In this document: positions 1 to 6,945 of the stretch, piece after piece
Layout of the letters: every line of letters begins with the position of its first letter
Position numbering within the stretch: position 1 is the first letter of the stretch
Source: Opitutia bacterium
Lineage (GTDB): Bacteria > Verrucomicrobiota > Verrucomicrobiia > Opitutales > Seribacteraceae
DNA: 11,151 nucleotides
NCBI GenBank assembly: GCA_002692605.1
Contig: NZLE01000082.1
Coordinates: 12,608 to 23,758, forward strand
Reading direction: 5' to 3'
The notes under the pieces: model-generated
Database searches by the model: none
The model's input: the letters and a program-made list of their open reading frames with translations, nothing else
What the model was told of the DNA's origin: nothing
Program-made: the position numbers and the translations under genes

Positions 1-396
1 GGGGCAGGAGGAGTTGGAGAAAGAGCAGGCGGAGGGGGTGCTCCAGGGGGAGGAGCGGAAGGTAATGGTGGTGATGCGGAAGGAGGCGCTGCGGGTGCGG
101 GCGCAGGCAAACTTGCCGCCGCAGGTGGTAGGGTGGGTGCGGGTGCGGGAGCTGCCCCAGGTGCGGGCGCAGGCAAACTTGCCGCCGCAGGTGGTGGGGT
201 GGGCACGGGTGCTGGAGCTGCTCCAGGCACGGGTGCCGGGGCGGAGGCAGGTAAGGATGCGTTTGCATCAACCTTAGGCGCGAAAGGGGATCGTGTGACT
301 TTGAATTTTGGAGTTCCCCCAGGCTTAATCGGTTCCCCTTCCTTGGGAGTGAGTTTTAGGGTGGGTCTTGGAGGTTGGTCGGACATAGGGCAATAA
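1..396 (+). CDS. Gly/Ala-rich tandem-repeat protein, C-terminal part (5' end outside window)
   Basis: The first reading frame is open from the first base to the TAA at 394-396, giving 131 residues of a protein whose start lies to the left. Residues 1-85 are low complexity, almost entirely Gly and Ala with a few Pro, Glu and Lys. They include two copies of a 22-residue unit that begins GAGAGKLAAAGG and ends GAAP, and a decayed third copy. The last ~45 residues (from KDAFASTLG) are of normal complexity, with short alternating stretches such as VTLNFGVPPG and GVSFRVGLGGW that could be beta strands. There is no membrane segment or recognisable domain. The GC-rich composition follows from Gly and Ala codons. 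I do not recognise the family. It could be a surface or structural protein with a flexible repeat region, but that is a guess. A second frame (14-277) is also open through the repeat, but it starts inside this gene and ends within it. It converges on the next gene with 11 bases between stops. Confidence 0.6.
   Translation, partial: GAGGVGERAGGGGAPGGGAEGNGGDAEGGAAGAGAGKLAAAGGRVGAGAGAAPGAGAGKLAAAGGGVGTGAGAAPGTGAGAEAGKDAFASTLGAKGDRVTLNFGVPPGLIGSPSLGVSFRVGLGGWSDIGQ
94..225 (+). repeat. 66-bp tandem repeat, two copies plus a degenerate third
   Basis: Units lie at 94-159 and 160-225. Their first 36 bases (94-129 and 160-195) are identical. The remaining 30 bases differ at a few positions (for example GTGCGG versus GCACGG). 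A partial, more diverged unit begins at 226. The period is a multiple of three, so the reading frame is kept and each unit encodes 22 residues. The near identity of adjacent copies points to recent duplication or homogenisation by slippage or recombination. Confidence 0.85.
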
Positions 397-407
397 GCAG
401 TTAAAGA

Positions 408-683
408 TTAGTCTTTTGGGGTATTCTTGCGAATGAGATCTGAAACTTCCTCCATGGAGGCTTCTTCGAGAGACTTCCCCTTAATGGACAAGTCTTCCAC
501 TGTTTTGATGAGAGTTTCAGTCATCTTGTCATGAGTTTGCTCGGAGCCCCCCATGATTGAAAACTTTTCCGCTTGGGTTATGCGCTTGTGACCATCTGAA
601 CCATCCAATCCCAGACCGAGGAGATGAGCCATGACTTTTGAGTCTTTGACAGGTAAATCTGTGTGCTCGTACCTTTTGTTCAT
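408..683 (-). CDS. small conserved-looking hypothetical protein (91 aa)
   Basis: This is a soluble, charged protein of 91 residues with no signal peptide, membrane segment or cysteine. It reads MNKRYEHTDLPVKDSKV, then a Gly/Leu-rich patch (HLLGLGLDG), a section around GHKRITQAEKF and IMGGSEQTHDKM, and a helical, acidic C-terminus (KGKSLEEASMEEVSDLIRK). The pattern of a basic/aromatic middle followed by 'GGSEQTH' and an amphipathic helix looks like a real conserved domain, but I cannot name it. The ATG at 683 is preferred over the ATG at 758, because the longer form would overlap the end of the upstream lptD-like gene by 23 bases and would include the promoter-like sequence as coding. Neither start has a Shine-Dalgarno sequence. 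The gene follows the lptD-like gene in the same direction after 52 bases, so it may also be read from that transcript. Its function is unknown. Confidence 0.7.
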   Translation of the reverse strand: MNKRYEHTDLPVKDSKVMAHLLGLGLDGSDGHKRITQAEKFSIMGGSEQTHDKMTETLIKTVEDLSIKGKSLEEASMEEVSDLIRKNTPKD

Positions 684-689
684 ACTAAC

Positions 690-719
690 AATATATTTAC
701 GTAAATCGCATTTAGTCAA
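690..719 (-). promoter_or_regulatory. putative sigma-70-type promoter of the small gene, possibly leaderless
   Basis: Read on the minus strand, a -35-like TTGACT (714-719) is followed after 18 bases by a -10-like TATATT (690-695). Each matches the consensus at five of six positions. Only six bases separate the -10 box from the ATG at 683, so a normal start point would fall on or next to the A of the ATG. That fits the lack of any ribosome binding site. Sequence alone cannot prove activity. Confidence 0.45.
695..706. promoter_or_regulatory. perfect 12-bp palindrome between -35 and -10 (possible operator)
   Basis: The sequence ATTTACGTAAAT is its own reverse complement. It lies almost entirely in the spacer of the proposed promoter, touching the -10 box at one base. 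A dimeric repressor bound there would block RNA polymerase. A short AT-rich palindrome can also occur by chance, and I do not recognise it as the site of a particular regulator. Confidence 0.25.
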
Positions 720-735
720 CCTTTGTAGGAAAGAG

Positions 736-2862
736 TCAAAACGAAAACAGATTTGCATTCAAAGCAATTGCCAGCTCGTCCTCCTTTGCCGTTCCCTCTC
801 TTTGAGAGATTGCAATTCCAAGAGTCCAATCTCCTTTGGGACGGTATTTGATTTCCCCCATCCAGTAAGGAACTTGACTGGTTTCCTCGTCAAAACGAAC
901 TCCCATTGCAATTTGTTTTCTCGAATCCAACCTCCGAGTAAGGAAAACTTGCCATTCTTCGCCAAAGTCATCGAATTTAAAATAAGTGACGCTAAGGTCA
1001 TTAATTCTTCCATCACGAATTCTACAAGTAAGACTATTTCTAAGGCTTTGACCTGTATCCAGATCAACTTTCGATTGCGCTGAGAAAGTAAGCCAAGGAG
1101 CTGGGCTCAAGTCTATTTCACCGTAAGAATGAGGTTTTGCGTTCTCATATCGATCGTTGGACCACAAATCCTGAAAAAGGTTAAAACTCATCAATTCCCT
1201 GTTTGCTCCCTGATAGCTTCCAATAAGGCGATTGGTCCATTCGAGGCGGAGGATTTCATGGGGTTTCAGTCCATCGGCTTCGATCTCCTCAAGTAAATCA
1301 ATGGGTGAGAGATTAAGATCAGCGAAAGGATTATCAAGCAGTGGGATATTACTAAGATTGCTCTGATGCATAAGAGTCCTTCTTCTGTGCCGCAGAGAAA
1401 AACCGCTTATGTGATCGATTCTCTCGATTTCCCAAATCTTGTTGTGAACTTCATAACTTCCCAGCAATTGGATATACAAGTCATTTCCCCATTCGCCCAA
1501 TTGGCGCTTTGCATTGCCTTGGTTCGCAAGGTCGAAGGATTGCGCTCGAAAGGCAAGAGATGGAACGTACCTTAAGCCCACTGGCAATGAGAACGGACGT
1601 TGCATTTTGTATCCAAGATCAAGTTTCCTACTTTCCTCGCCGGTTATTCCATGGGAGGTTTTCTCTTTTAAAATGGCATATTCCAAGGCTAAGCTATGAC
1701 TGAATTTGGTGCCAAATACTGGGGCTGGACCCGCATCAATGCGTAGGTTTGGGCTTTGCTCAATGAGAGAGTCATAGTCATTTTGCTGCCATTGACTTAA
1801 TGTGGAGATGGAGTAGACGGGGCCCTCGTAACTGAGTTCTCCAAAGTTTTGCCGCCATTGGTCATGGGCAAAGCGGTCACTTTGAAAATCCCTGTACAAT
1901 TCGCTGTCCGTATTTGCGAACATTTGTCCGGCAAATCTCCACCTTTCGGAAATCCGCCTTATGAAATTGACGTCAACAAGTCCGCGATTCCGGGGAATTG
2001 CTTCACCAAGTCTGTCCATCCCTCGCTCATCACCATAATCGACGATGCCACCCATTCGAACTGAGTAATCGTAGAATTCTTCCGTAACCGGCAACTGATT
2101 GCCTTTAAGAACAGGGGAAAAGTAAATTCCCCGTTCGGGAAACATCAGGGCCGAAAGGGTGAAATCGGAGTATTCCCGAACTGCCCAAGTTCTTTTTGCG
2201 CCCAAATACCAACCCACCGAACTCCTCTTGCCTGCTCGAAGATTGTAGTCGAGAGCACTTTGGTTAAGGTTTCCGCGTAGGTTAGGAATTTTGAAAAAGG
2301 TTTTATCGCCCAGTTTTACGCCGATGGATTTGGCAATGAATTTACTGCTATTTCCATCCAAAGTCATACTTTCCATATGCAGACTTGGACTTGCTTGACT
2401 TTTATTTCGAGAAAACAACTCTACTTCGCTAAATCTAAATCTCGCCGAACTTTTCTGATTATCACGGGCTTCCGAGTCGAATTTTTCAGCTTCCAAAACC
2501 CACGGGTAATATCCCACCTTAAGATTCTCCGCCATAACTTCTCCAGTTTGGAAGTGGATGACAATCCGTTTAGCAAGAACCCGCAGATCATATCCCGTGA
2601 AAATGGCATCTCCCTTGGCTTCGGCAGTCGATTTCTCATTATTCCAAAGAATCTTATCTGCGGACAAAACAAATGAAGAGGATCGTAGGATAGCATTCCC
2701 CTTGAGTTGGGACACCCGAGTCTTTTCATCAAAGGTAATGTCATCAGCTTCCAAAGTTGGTTGAGGTGATGGAGGTACTTTCCTTGAAGCCGCTCCCAGA
2801 TGTTGAAACGCAGAGGCAAGAAGAATGATCAAGAGGAATGAAGCGATGATTTTAGGATTCAC
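736..2862 (-). CDS. lptD: LptD/OstA-type outer-membrane LPS-assembly protein
   Basis: Proposed role: the outer-membrane barrel that inserts lipopolysaccharide into the outer leaflet. From the GTG at 2862 it is 708 residues. Residues 1-25 form a signal peptide (VNPKI, hydrophobic core IIASFLLIILLASAF, likely cleavage after LGAA). Residues ~36-160 resemble the OstA/LptA beta-jellyroll, with LEADDITFDEK, LKGNAILR and LSADKILWNNEKSTAEAKGD. The rest alternates polar and aromatic strands as in an outer-membrane barrel (for example FTLSALMFPERGIYFSPVLKG) and ends in Phe (NANLFSF), a typical barrel terminus. The frame also opens at an ATG at 2982, but that would bury the signal peptide 40 residues inside and overlap the divergent glgB start by 8 bases, so GTG is preferred. 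No strong ribosome binding site is visible. The mature protein has a single Cys, so it cannot form the two disulfides of enterobacterial LptD. Family assignment is good; exact orthology is less sure. Confidence 0.72.
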   Translation of the reverse strand: MNPKIIASFLLIILLASAFQHLGAASRKVPPSPQPTLEADDITFDEKTRVSQLKGNAILRSSSFVLSADKILWNNEKSTAEAKGDAIFTGYDLRVLAKRIVIHFQTGEVMAENLKVGYYPWVLEAEKFDSEARDNQKSSARFRFSEVELFSRNKSQASPSLHMESMTLDGNSSKFIAKSIGVKLGDKTFFKIPNLRGNLNQSALDYNLRAGKRSSVGWYLGAKRTWAVREYSDFTLSALMFPERGIYFSPVLKGNQLPVTEEFYDYSVRMGGIVDYGDERGMDRLGEAIPRNRGLVDVNFIRRISERWRFAGQMFANTDSELYRDFQSDRFAHDQWRQNFGELSYEGPVYSISTLSQWQQNDYDSLIEQSPNLRIDAGPAPVFGTKFSHSLALEYAILKEKTSHGITGEESRKLDLGYKMQRPFSLPVGLRYVPSLAFRAQSFDLANQGNAKRQLGEWGNDLYIQLLGSYEVHNKIWEIERIDHISGFSLRHRRRTLMHQSNLSNIPLLDNPFADLNLSPIDLLEEIEADGLKPHEILRLEWTNRLIGSYQGANRELMSFNLFQDLWSNDRYENAKPHSYGEIDLSPAPWLTFSAQSKVDLDTGQSLRNSLTCRIRDGRINDLSVTYFKFDDFGEEWQVFLTRRLDSRKQIAMGVRFDEETSQVPYWMGEIKYRPKGDWTLGIAISQREGTAKEDELAIALNANLFSF

Positions 2863-2974
2863 TAGGCGTAAAATGACTCTAAACGATTGCGTAACAAGAA
2901 GGAAATGATTTTTTATTAACCACACTGTTTTCGTAATGTTTGCAAAGGTCTCCAAGCAACTGTAACCAATTGAA

Positions 2975-5155
2975 ATGATCATTAGTTCCGAAGAAATCGA
3001 ATCTTGTCGGACTGGGCAAACGGGAAACCCGCATCAATGGTTGGGTATGCATAAATTGGGTGAGGCTTCTGGTCTGGTGGTAAGAGTCTGGGATCCGGGG
3101 GCTTTGAAAATAAGTGTCTTGCAACCGGGGGGGAACAAAAGTTTTGAGATGAAGATGGTTCACTCGAGCGGTTTTTTCGAACTCCATCTGCCTCGACGGC
3201 GCAAACTGTTCAAGTACTCTCTGCTCTCAGTCTACGCCGGGGGTGATCGGCAATGGGAAGACCCTTATTCCTTTCTTCCTCGTTTCGGAAATGATGACTT
3301 AAAGGGTTTCTCCGAAGGATGGGATCGGAGGCCCTTCGAGAAACTGGGTGCGATCCCTCTCGAACACCAAGGATCATCGGGCGTATCTTTTGTCGTCTGG
3401 GCCCCGTCCGCGAAAAGCGTTCATTTGGTCGGAGACTTCAATAATTGGAATCCCATTTCTCTTCCCATGCGTTCTTTGGGTGACTCCGGATGCAGGGAAC
3501 TATTCGTTCCCTTTGCCAAATGCGGAGACAAGTACAAGTTCAGAATTCTAGGCGCTGATGGGAAATTGCGGGAAAAAACCGACCCCTTCGGCTGGCGGTT
3601 CGAACCGCCGATGGGAAATGCCTCCATCATAGAGGAAAGGGAAGTGGCAAATTTAATTCAGAAAAGACGGAAACAACCGAGTGATCCAAGAGACGAACCA
3701 CTCTCAATTTATGAAATGCACTTGGGTTCCTGGCGTTTTGCCAATGGCGAAAATCGTCCTCTTTCGTACCTTGAGCTTGCCGATCAATTACCCGAATACC
3801 TCAAGGAGATGGGTTTTTCACATGTCGAACTTCTTCCCCCAAGCGAATACCCTTACGGAGCATCATGGGGGTATCAGGTCACGGGTTACTATGCCCCCAC
3901 CTACCGATATGGTACGCCCGTGGAGTTTGCCGTTATGGTCGCAGCAATCAAAAAGGCTGGCATTGGCGTACTTATTGATTGGGTGCCTGCGCATTTTCCT
4001 GCGGATGAGTTTGCCTTGGCTCGGTTTGATGGAACCTGCCTTTTCGAGCATGAGAATCCAAAGCAAGGTCATCATGCGGAATGGGGGACGCTCTGTTACA
4101 ACTATGGCCGACCGGAGGTAAGAAGTTTTTTGATCGGAAGCGCAGTGGCATGGCTGGATCGATTCGGAGTGGATGGGTTCCGTGTCGATGCGGTTGCCTC
4201 CATGCTCTATTTGGATTATGGCAGAAAGGATGGGGAATGGATTCCAAACCAATTGGGCGGGAATCAAAATTTGGAAGCAATCGAATTCATCAAGCAGTTT
4301 AATCAAGCCATTCACGAAGAGCATCCTCACGCAATTAGCATTGCGGAGGAATCCACCGCCTTTCCTCAGATCACCCAGCCTCCGAGCGTCGGAGGTTTGG
4401 GCTTTGATTTCAAGTGGAACATGGGTTGGATGCATGATGTCTTGCGATATTTCTCGGCTTCCCCAAACGAACGACCGAATTCGCATGACAATCTTACCTT
4501 CGGTGCGATGTATCAATTCTCTGAAAATTTCGTTCAAGCCTTTTCGCATGATGAAGTCGTTCATGGAAAAGGTTCTTTGGCGAACAAAATGCATCCTGGC
4601 GAACATGCCGAGCGTTTGGCCAATCTTCGGGCTTTGCTTGCCTTGCAATGGACTTGGCCTGGAAAAAAGACGCTCTTCATGGGTTGCGAATTCGGTCAAT
4701 GGCAGGAGTGGAATTTTGAAAGCCCTCTTGACTGGGCTTTACTTGACTACCCCCTTCATGATGGGTTGCGCCGGTTGGTCGCCGATCTGAACGCTTTGTA
4801 CCTGAGGCATCCAACTTGGTCGAAATCGGATCATAAGTCTGATAAATTCCAGTGGCTTGATTGTAACGATTCGAAGGGGCAGACACTATCGTTTTTGAAA
4901 TTTGGTGAAGAGCCGGCGGAGACTTTGCTGGTTGCCTGTAATTTTTCCGATCAACTGAGACATCGAGACTGGGGTTGCCCTCACCAGGGGCATTGGCGAG
5001 TCTTGCTCGATACCGATTCCGTTGACTACGGAGGTTATGGATCAGCGGGGGCGACAGTATTTGAAACCTTCCCCCATCGCAGAGATAACCAGGATCAAGG
5101 TCTCGCTTTTGCGGTTGCCCGATGGAGCGTACGCGTTCTTGCCTTATCTTCTTGA
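2975..5155 (+). CDS. glgB: 1,4-alpha-glucan (glycogen) branching enzyme, GH13
   Basis: This cytoplasmic enzyme of glycogen synthesis cuts alpha-1,4 chains and rejoins them as alpha-1,6 branches. It has 726 residues, the usual length for the two-module form. Residues ~15-100 are the N1 domain (NPHQWLGMHKLG ... VRVWDPGA). Residues ~127-225 form the CBM48 domain (FVVWAPSAKSVHLVGDFNNWN). The rest is the GH13 barrel and C-terminal beta domain. The catalytic set is complete: DWVPAH at 335-340, nucleophile Asp405 in GFRVDAVASM, acid/base Glu458 in SIAEES, and Asp526 in FSHDEVVHG. The ATG at 2975 is followed by a sequence that fits the family's N-terminus (EEIESCRTGQTGNPH), though no clear Shine-Dalgarno is seen. 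No other glycogen gene (glgA, glgC, glgP) is in the window, so it stands alone here. It is divergent from the lptD-like gene and convergent with radC. Confidence 0.96.
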   Translation: MIISSEEIESCRTGQTGNPHQWLGMHKLGEASGLVVRVWDPGALKISVLQPGGNKSFEMKMVHSSGFFELHLPRRRKLFKYSLLSVYAGGDRQWEDPYSFLPRFGNDDLKGFSEGWDRRPFEKLGAIPLEHQGSSGVSFVVWAPSAKSVHLVGDFNNWNPISLPMRSLGDSGCRELFVPFAKCGDKYKFRILGADGKLREKTDPFGWRFEPPMGNASIIEEREVANLIQKRRKQPSDPRDEPLSIYEMHLGSWRFANGENRPLSYLELADQLPEYLKEMGFSHVELLPPSEYPYGASWGYQVTGYYAPTYRYGTPVEFAVMVAAIKKAGIGVLIDWVPAHFPADEFALARFDGTCLFEHENPKQGHHAEWGTLCYNYGRPEVRSFLIGSAVAWLDRFGVDGFRVDAVASMLYLDYGRKDGEWIPNQLGGNQNLEAIEFIKQFNQAIHEEHPHAISIAEESTAFPQITQPPSVGGLGFDFKWNMGWMHDVLRYFSASPNERPNSHDNLTFGAMYQFSENFVQAFSHDEVVHGKGSLANKMHPGEHAERLANLRALLALQWTWPGKKTLFMGCEFGQWQEWNFESPLDWALLDYPLHDGLRRLVADLNALYLRHPTWSKSDHKSDKFQWLDCNDSKGQTLSFLKFGEEPAETLLVACNFSDQLRHRDWGCPHQGHWRVLLDTDSVDYGGYGSAGATVFETFPHRRDNQDQGLAFAVARWSVRVLALSS

Positions 5156-5161
5156 GGTTGT

Positions 5162-5195
5162 AAAAAAAGGGAATGCTAGGTTATTAATCCAGCAT
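5162..5195 (-). terminator. putative Rho-independent terminator of the rnc-mfd-surA-radC operon
   Basis: Reading along the minus strand, ATGCTGG (5189-5195) pairs with CC-T-AGCAT (5173-5180) around an 8-base AT-rich loop. This gives a 7-bp stem with one bulged base. After TCCC comes a run of seven T (5162-5168). The hairpin covers the TAG stop of radC (5176-5178). The stem is short and not very GC-rich, so it may be weak. It would also prevent antisense reading into glgB, whose stop lies 20 bases from radC's. It has no T-run in the glgB direction. Confidence 0.45.
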
Positions 5196-5892
5196 CGGAA
5201 AAACTGTAGTAACCGTTGCGATTCGGGCAATGCTCAGGTTCTCCCAGGATAATATGGTCATGCATTTCGATACCCATTGTCTTTGCCGCCTGACAAATCC
5301 TTCTGGTTACCCGAAGGTCGGCCGGACTTGGCGAGGGGTCTCCGCTTGGATGATTGTGGGCTAAAATCAAGGCAGTCGCTCCGTGTCGGACGACCGGTCT
5401 GAAGATTTCCCTTGGATGAGCCAAACTGCCACTGGCGGTTCCTGAAGTGACGGTTTCTGCTCGAATTAACTTATTCTTGCGGTCCAAGCAGAGCACCCAA
5501 ACCTTTTCGACGGAGTCGGAGCGAGTTTCCGGATAAAGGTATTCCCAGACTTTGCGGGGTTCGTCTAAAATCAGTTCCGCGATCCTCTGTCCGCGCATCA
5601 TTCGCTTTGCGATTTCAACTTGGGTACTAAGTTGCAGAGCCTTGATCTTACCTATGCCTTGAACGGCCAGAAAATCCGAAGAGTCCCAACGCAAAAGTCC
5701 CGCGAGTGAGCCTGCCGAACGAATGAGTTGATCGGCAATGGATAAAACGTCGAATCGAGCCGTACCCGACCGGATCAGCATTGCAAGAAGTTCACGATCC
5801 GACAAGGCGGCTGCGCCCAGTCTTTCGAGTCGTTCCTGAGGCCTTTCTTCGAACGGAAGTTCATGAATGGTTGTAAGGGAAGGCCCTTTCAT
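5176..5892 (-). CDS. radC: RadC family protein (UPF0758, JAB/MPN domain)
   Basis: The 238-residue protein has the full family layout. It starts with IHELPFEERPQERLERLGAAALSDRELLAMLIRSG, followed by a helix-hairpin-helix-like segment (FLAVQGIGKIKALQL, ~74-88). The JAB/MPN metalloprotease-like domain carries the JAMM motif HNHPSGDPSPSPAD (His179, His181, Asp192). Despite the name, radC was wrongly linked to a DNA-repair mutant and its true activity is not established; the domain suggests a zinc hydrolase or DNA-associated role. The ATG at 5892 is preferred, with a GGAA nine bases upstream. A TTG at 5907 would add five residues. It is the last gene of the minus-strand operon, 36 bases after the surA-like gene, and is followed by a hairpin and T-run. 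Confidence 0.92.
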   Translation of the reverse strand: MKGPSLTTIHELPFEERPQERLERLGAAALSDRELLAMLIRSGTARFDVLSIADQLIRSAGSLAGLLRWDSSDFLAVQGIGKIKALQLSTQVEIAKRMMRGQRIAELILDEPRKVWEYLYPETRSDSVEKVWVLCLDRKNKLIRAETVTSGTASGSLAHPREIFRPVVRHGATALILAHNHPSGDPSPSPADLRVTRRICQAAKTMGIEMHDHIILGEPEHCPNRNGYYSFSDAGLIT

Positions 5893-5928
5893 GGGCAGGT
5901 ATTCCAATTTTGCGAATACTGAAAGAGA

Positions 5929-6945
5929 TCAATTGGGGAGATTGATCTCGACGTAAGCGTCTTTCTTCAACTTTGCCAACCAGCGTTGCTGACTGGCCTT
6001 CTCGATTTCCGTTGTTAGAATTTTTTCAATTTCATTACGAACCGCATCCAAAGATTTTCGTCCTGAGGGAATTTTTTCGTCCACTTTAATTATATAGGCC
6101 GCCGACTTTCCGGATTTGCCAATGCTTCCATCCTGTTTTCGTTCGAGTACACTGACCAAAAAAGGTTGTGAGACCTCACCTTTAGACAGGGAGAAAGCTT
6201 CTTTTCTAAGCTCTTCGCTTCGGATTTCACGCTTTGAAACTAACACCCCCCAGTCACCTGCCTTGTCGCGATAAGGGCTTTGCCCGTTTTGAGAGGCCAA
6301 TTTTTCAAAAGAGTCTCCTGAGGCAAGGGAAGCCATTGTTTTCCTTGCTTGTTGCATCAGGACGGATGGCGGTTCATCTGCGATTTGCGAGAAGGCGATC
6401 TCACGTATCCTTACCTTTTCTTCGGTTAGAAAAAGGGAAGGGTTGTCCTTGTAGTAAGCCTCGACCTTATCCGGACTTATTTCCTCCTTGAGTCTTCTAC
6501 GGGTGGCAAGCATATGGCCGTAAATAATTTCCTCCCTTATTTCATCACGATATTCGAGTTGGGATTGCCCGTTGCTCTTGAGGACATTCCGAAAGAGTTT
6601 GCGGTCTCCATTGAATTCCTGAATCAGTCGTTTGTTGTATTCCTGTTCGATATAAGAATCGGGGATGGCCATACCCTTTTCGGCAAAAGCAACAATCGAA
6701 AGGAGACGATCGATTTTCCCATCGACGAATTCGGACGCTCGGCGTTTCTTTTCGCTCTCGGAAAAGTTCAGGCGGTCCATTGCCTTTGCAATCTCCCCCC
6801 AAGTTACGATGCGGTCGTTCACTTTTGCCACAATGCGGTTCACTTCAATAAGTTCACCGGCACGAGCAAATTCCGTTTGAAGGATATTTGCGATGATCGC
6901 CAACCCCAAAACTGAAAGACTAGGCTTTGTTTTCCATATTCCCAT
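5929..6945 (-). CDS. SurA-like periplasmic peptidyl-prolyl isomerase / chaperone
   Basis: The 338-residue exported protein probably helps outer-membrane proteins fold in the periplasm. Residues 1-29 form a signal peptide (WKTKPS, hydrophobic SVLGLAIIANIL, cleavage after ARA). A SurA_N-like start follows: VNRIVAKVNDRIVTWGEI and the helical region to ~165. A single parvulin (PpiC-type) domain spans ~177-290 (VRIREIAFSQI, FEKLASQNGQSPYRDKAGDWG, AFSLSKGEVSQPF, AAYIIKVDEKIP), then a short C-terminal helix with KLKKDAYVEI. Escherichia coli SurA has two parvulin domains, so this is a one-domain relative and could also be called PpiC/PrsA-like. The ATG at 6945 is preceded by AGGA close to the start. 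It lies inside the end of mfd with a 26-base overlap, which suggests translational coupling. A TTG at 6969 is possible but less likely. radC follows after 36 bases. Confidence 0.88.
   Translation of the reverse strand: MGIWKTKPSLSVLGLAIIANILQTEFARAGELIEVNRIVAKVNDRIVTWGEIAKAMDRLNFSESEKKRRASEFVDGKIDRLLSIVAFAEKGMAIPDSYIEQEYNKRLIQEFNGDRKLFRNVLKSNGQSQLEYRDEIREEIIYGHMLATRRRLKEEISPDKVEAYYKDNPSLFLTEEKVRIREIAFSQIADEPPSVLMQQARKTMASLASGDSFEKLASQNGQSPYRDKAGDWGVLVSKREIRSEELRKEAFSLSKGEVSQPFLVSVLERKQDGSIGKSGKSAAYIIKVDEKIPSGRKSLDAVRNEIEKILTTEIEKASQQRWLAKLKKDAYVEINLPN

Noticed and set aside
14..277. Second open plus-strand frame through the GC-rich repeat
   Set aside because: A repeat with a period divisible by three keeps any stop-free frame open. 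The frame ends inside the first gene, and its product (repeats of VRAQANLPPQVVGW) has no supporting context.
403..416. AAAGA-TTAG-TCTTT hairpin between the first two convergent genes
   Set aside because: Five A/T-rich base pairs are too weak for a terminator, and no T-run follows in either direction beyond the stem itself.
631..1083. 150-codon plus-strand frame antisense to the end of the LptD-like gene
   Set aside because: It runs opposite the barrel C-terminus and across the promoter-like region. Its protein is Ser/Lys/Asn-rich, without a domain or ribosome binding site.
2863..2974. Promoters for lptD and glgB in the divergent intergenic region
   Set aside because: AT-rich stretches are present, but no -35/-10 pair with good spacing and match was found on either strand, so no site is called.
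3863..4699. 278-codon open frame on the minus strand inside glgB
   Set aside because: It lies wholly antisense to the conserved catalytic core of glgB. The translation has no recognisable domain and looks like the complement of constrained codons. It has no ribosome binding site or neighbours of its own.
4173..4790. 205-codon open frame on the plus strand in another frame of glgB
   Set aside because: It overlaps the GH13 catalytic region, whose intact motifs in the main frame explain the sequence. The translation is rich in Trp, Cys and Ser, as expected for an out-of-frame reading.
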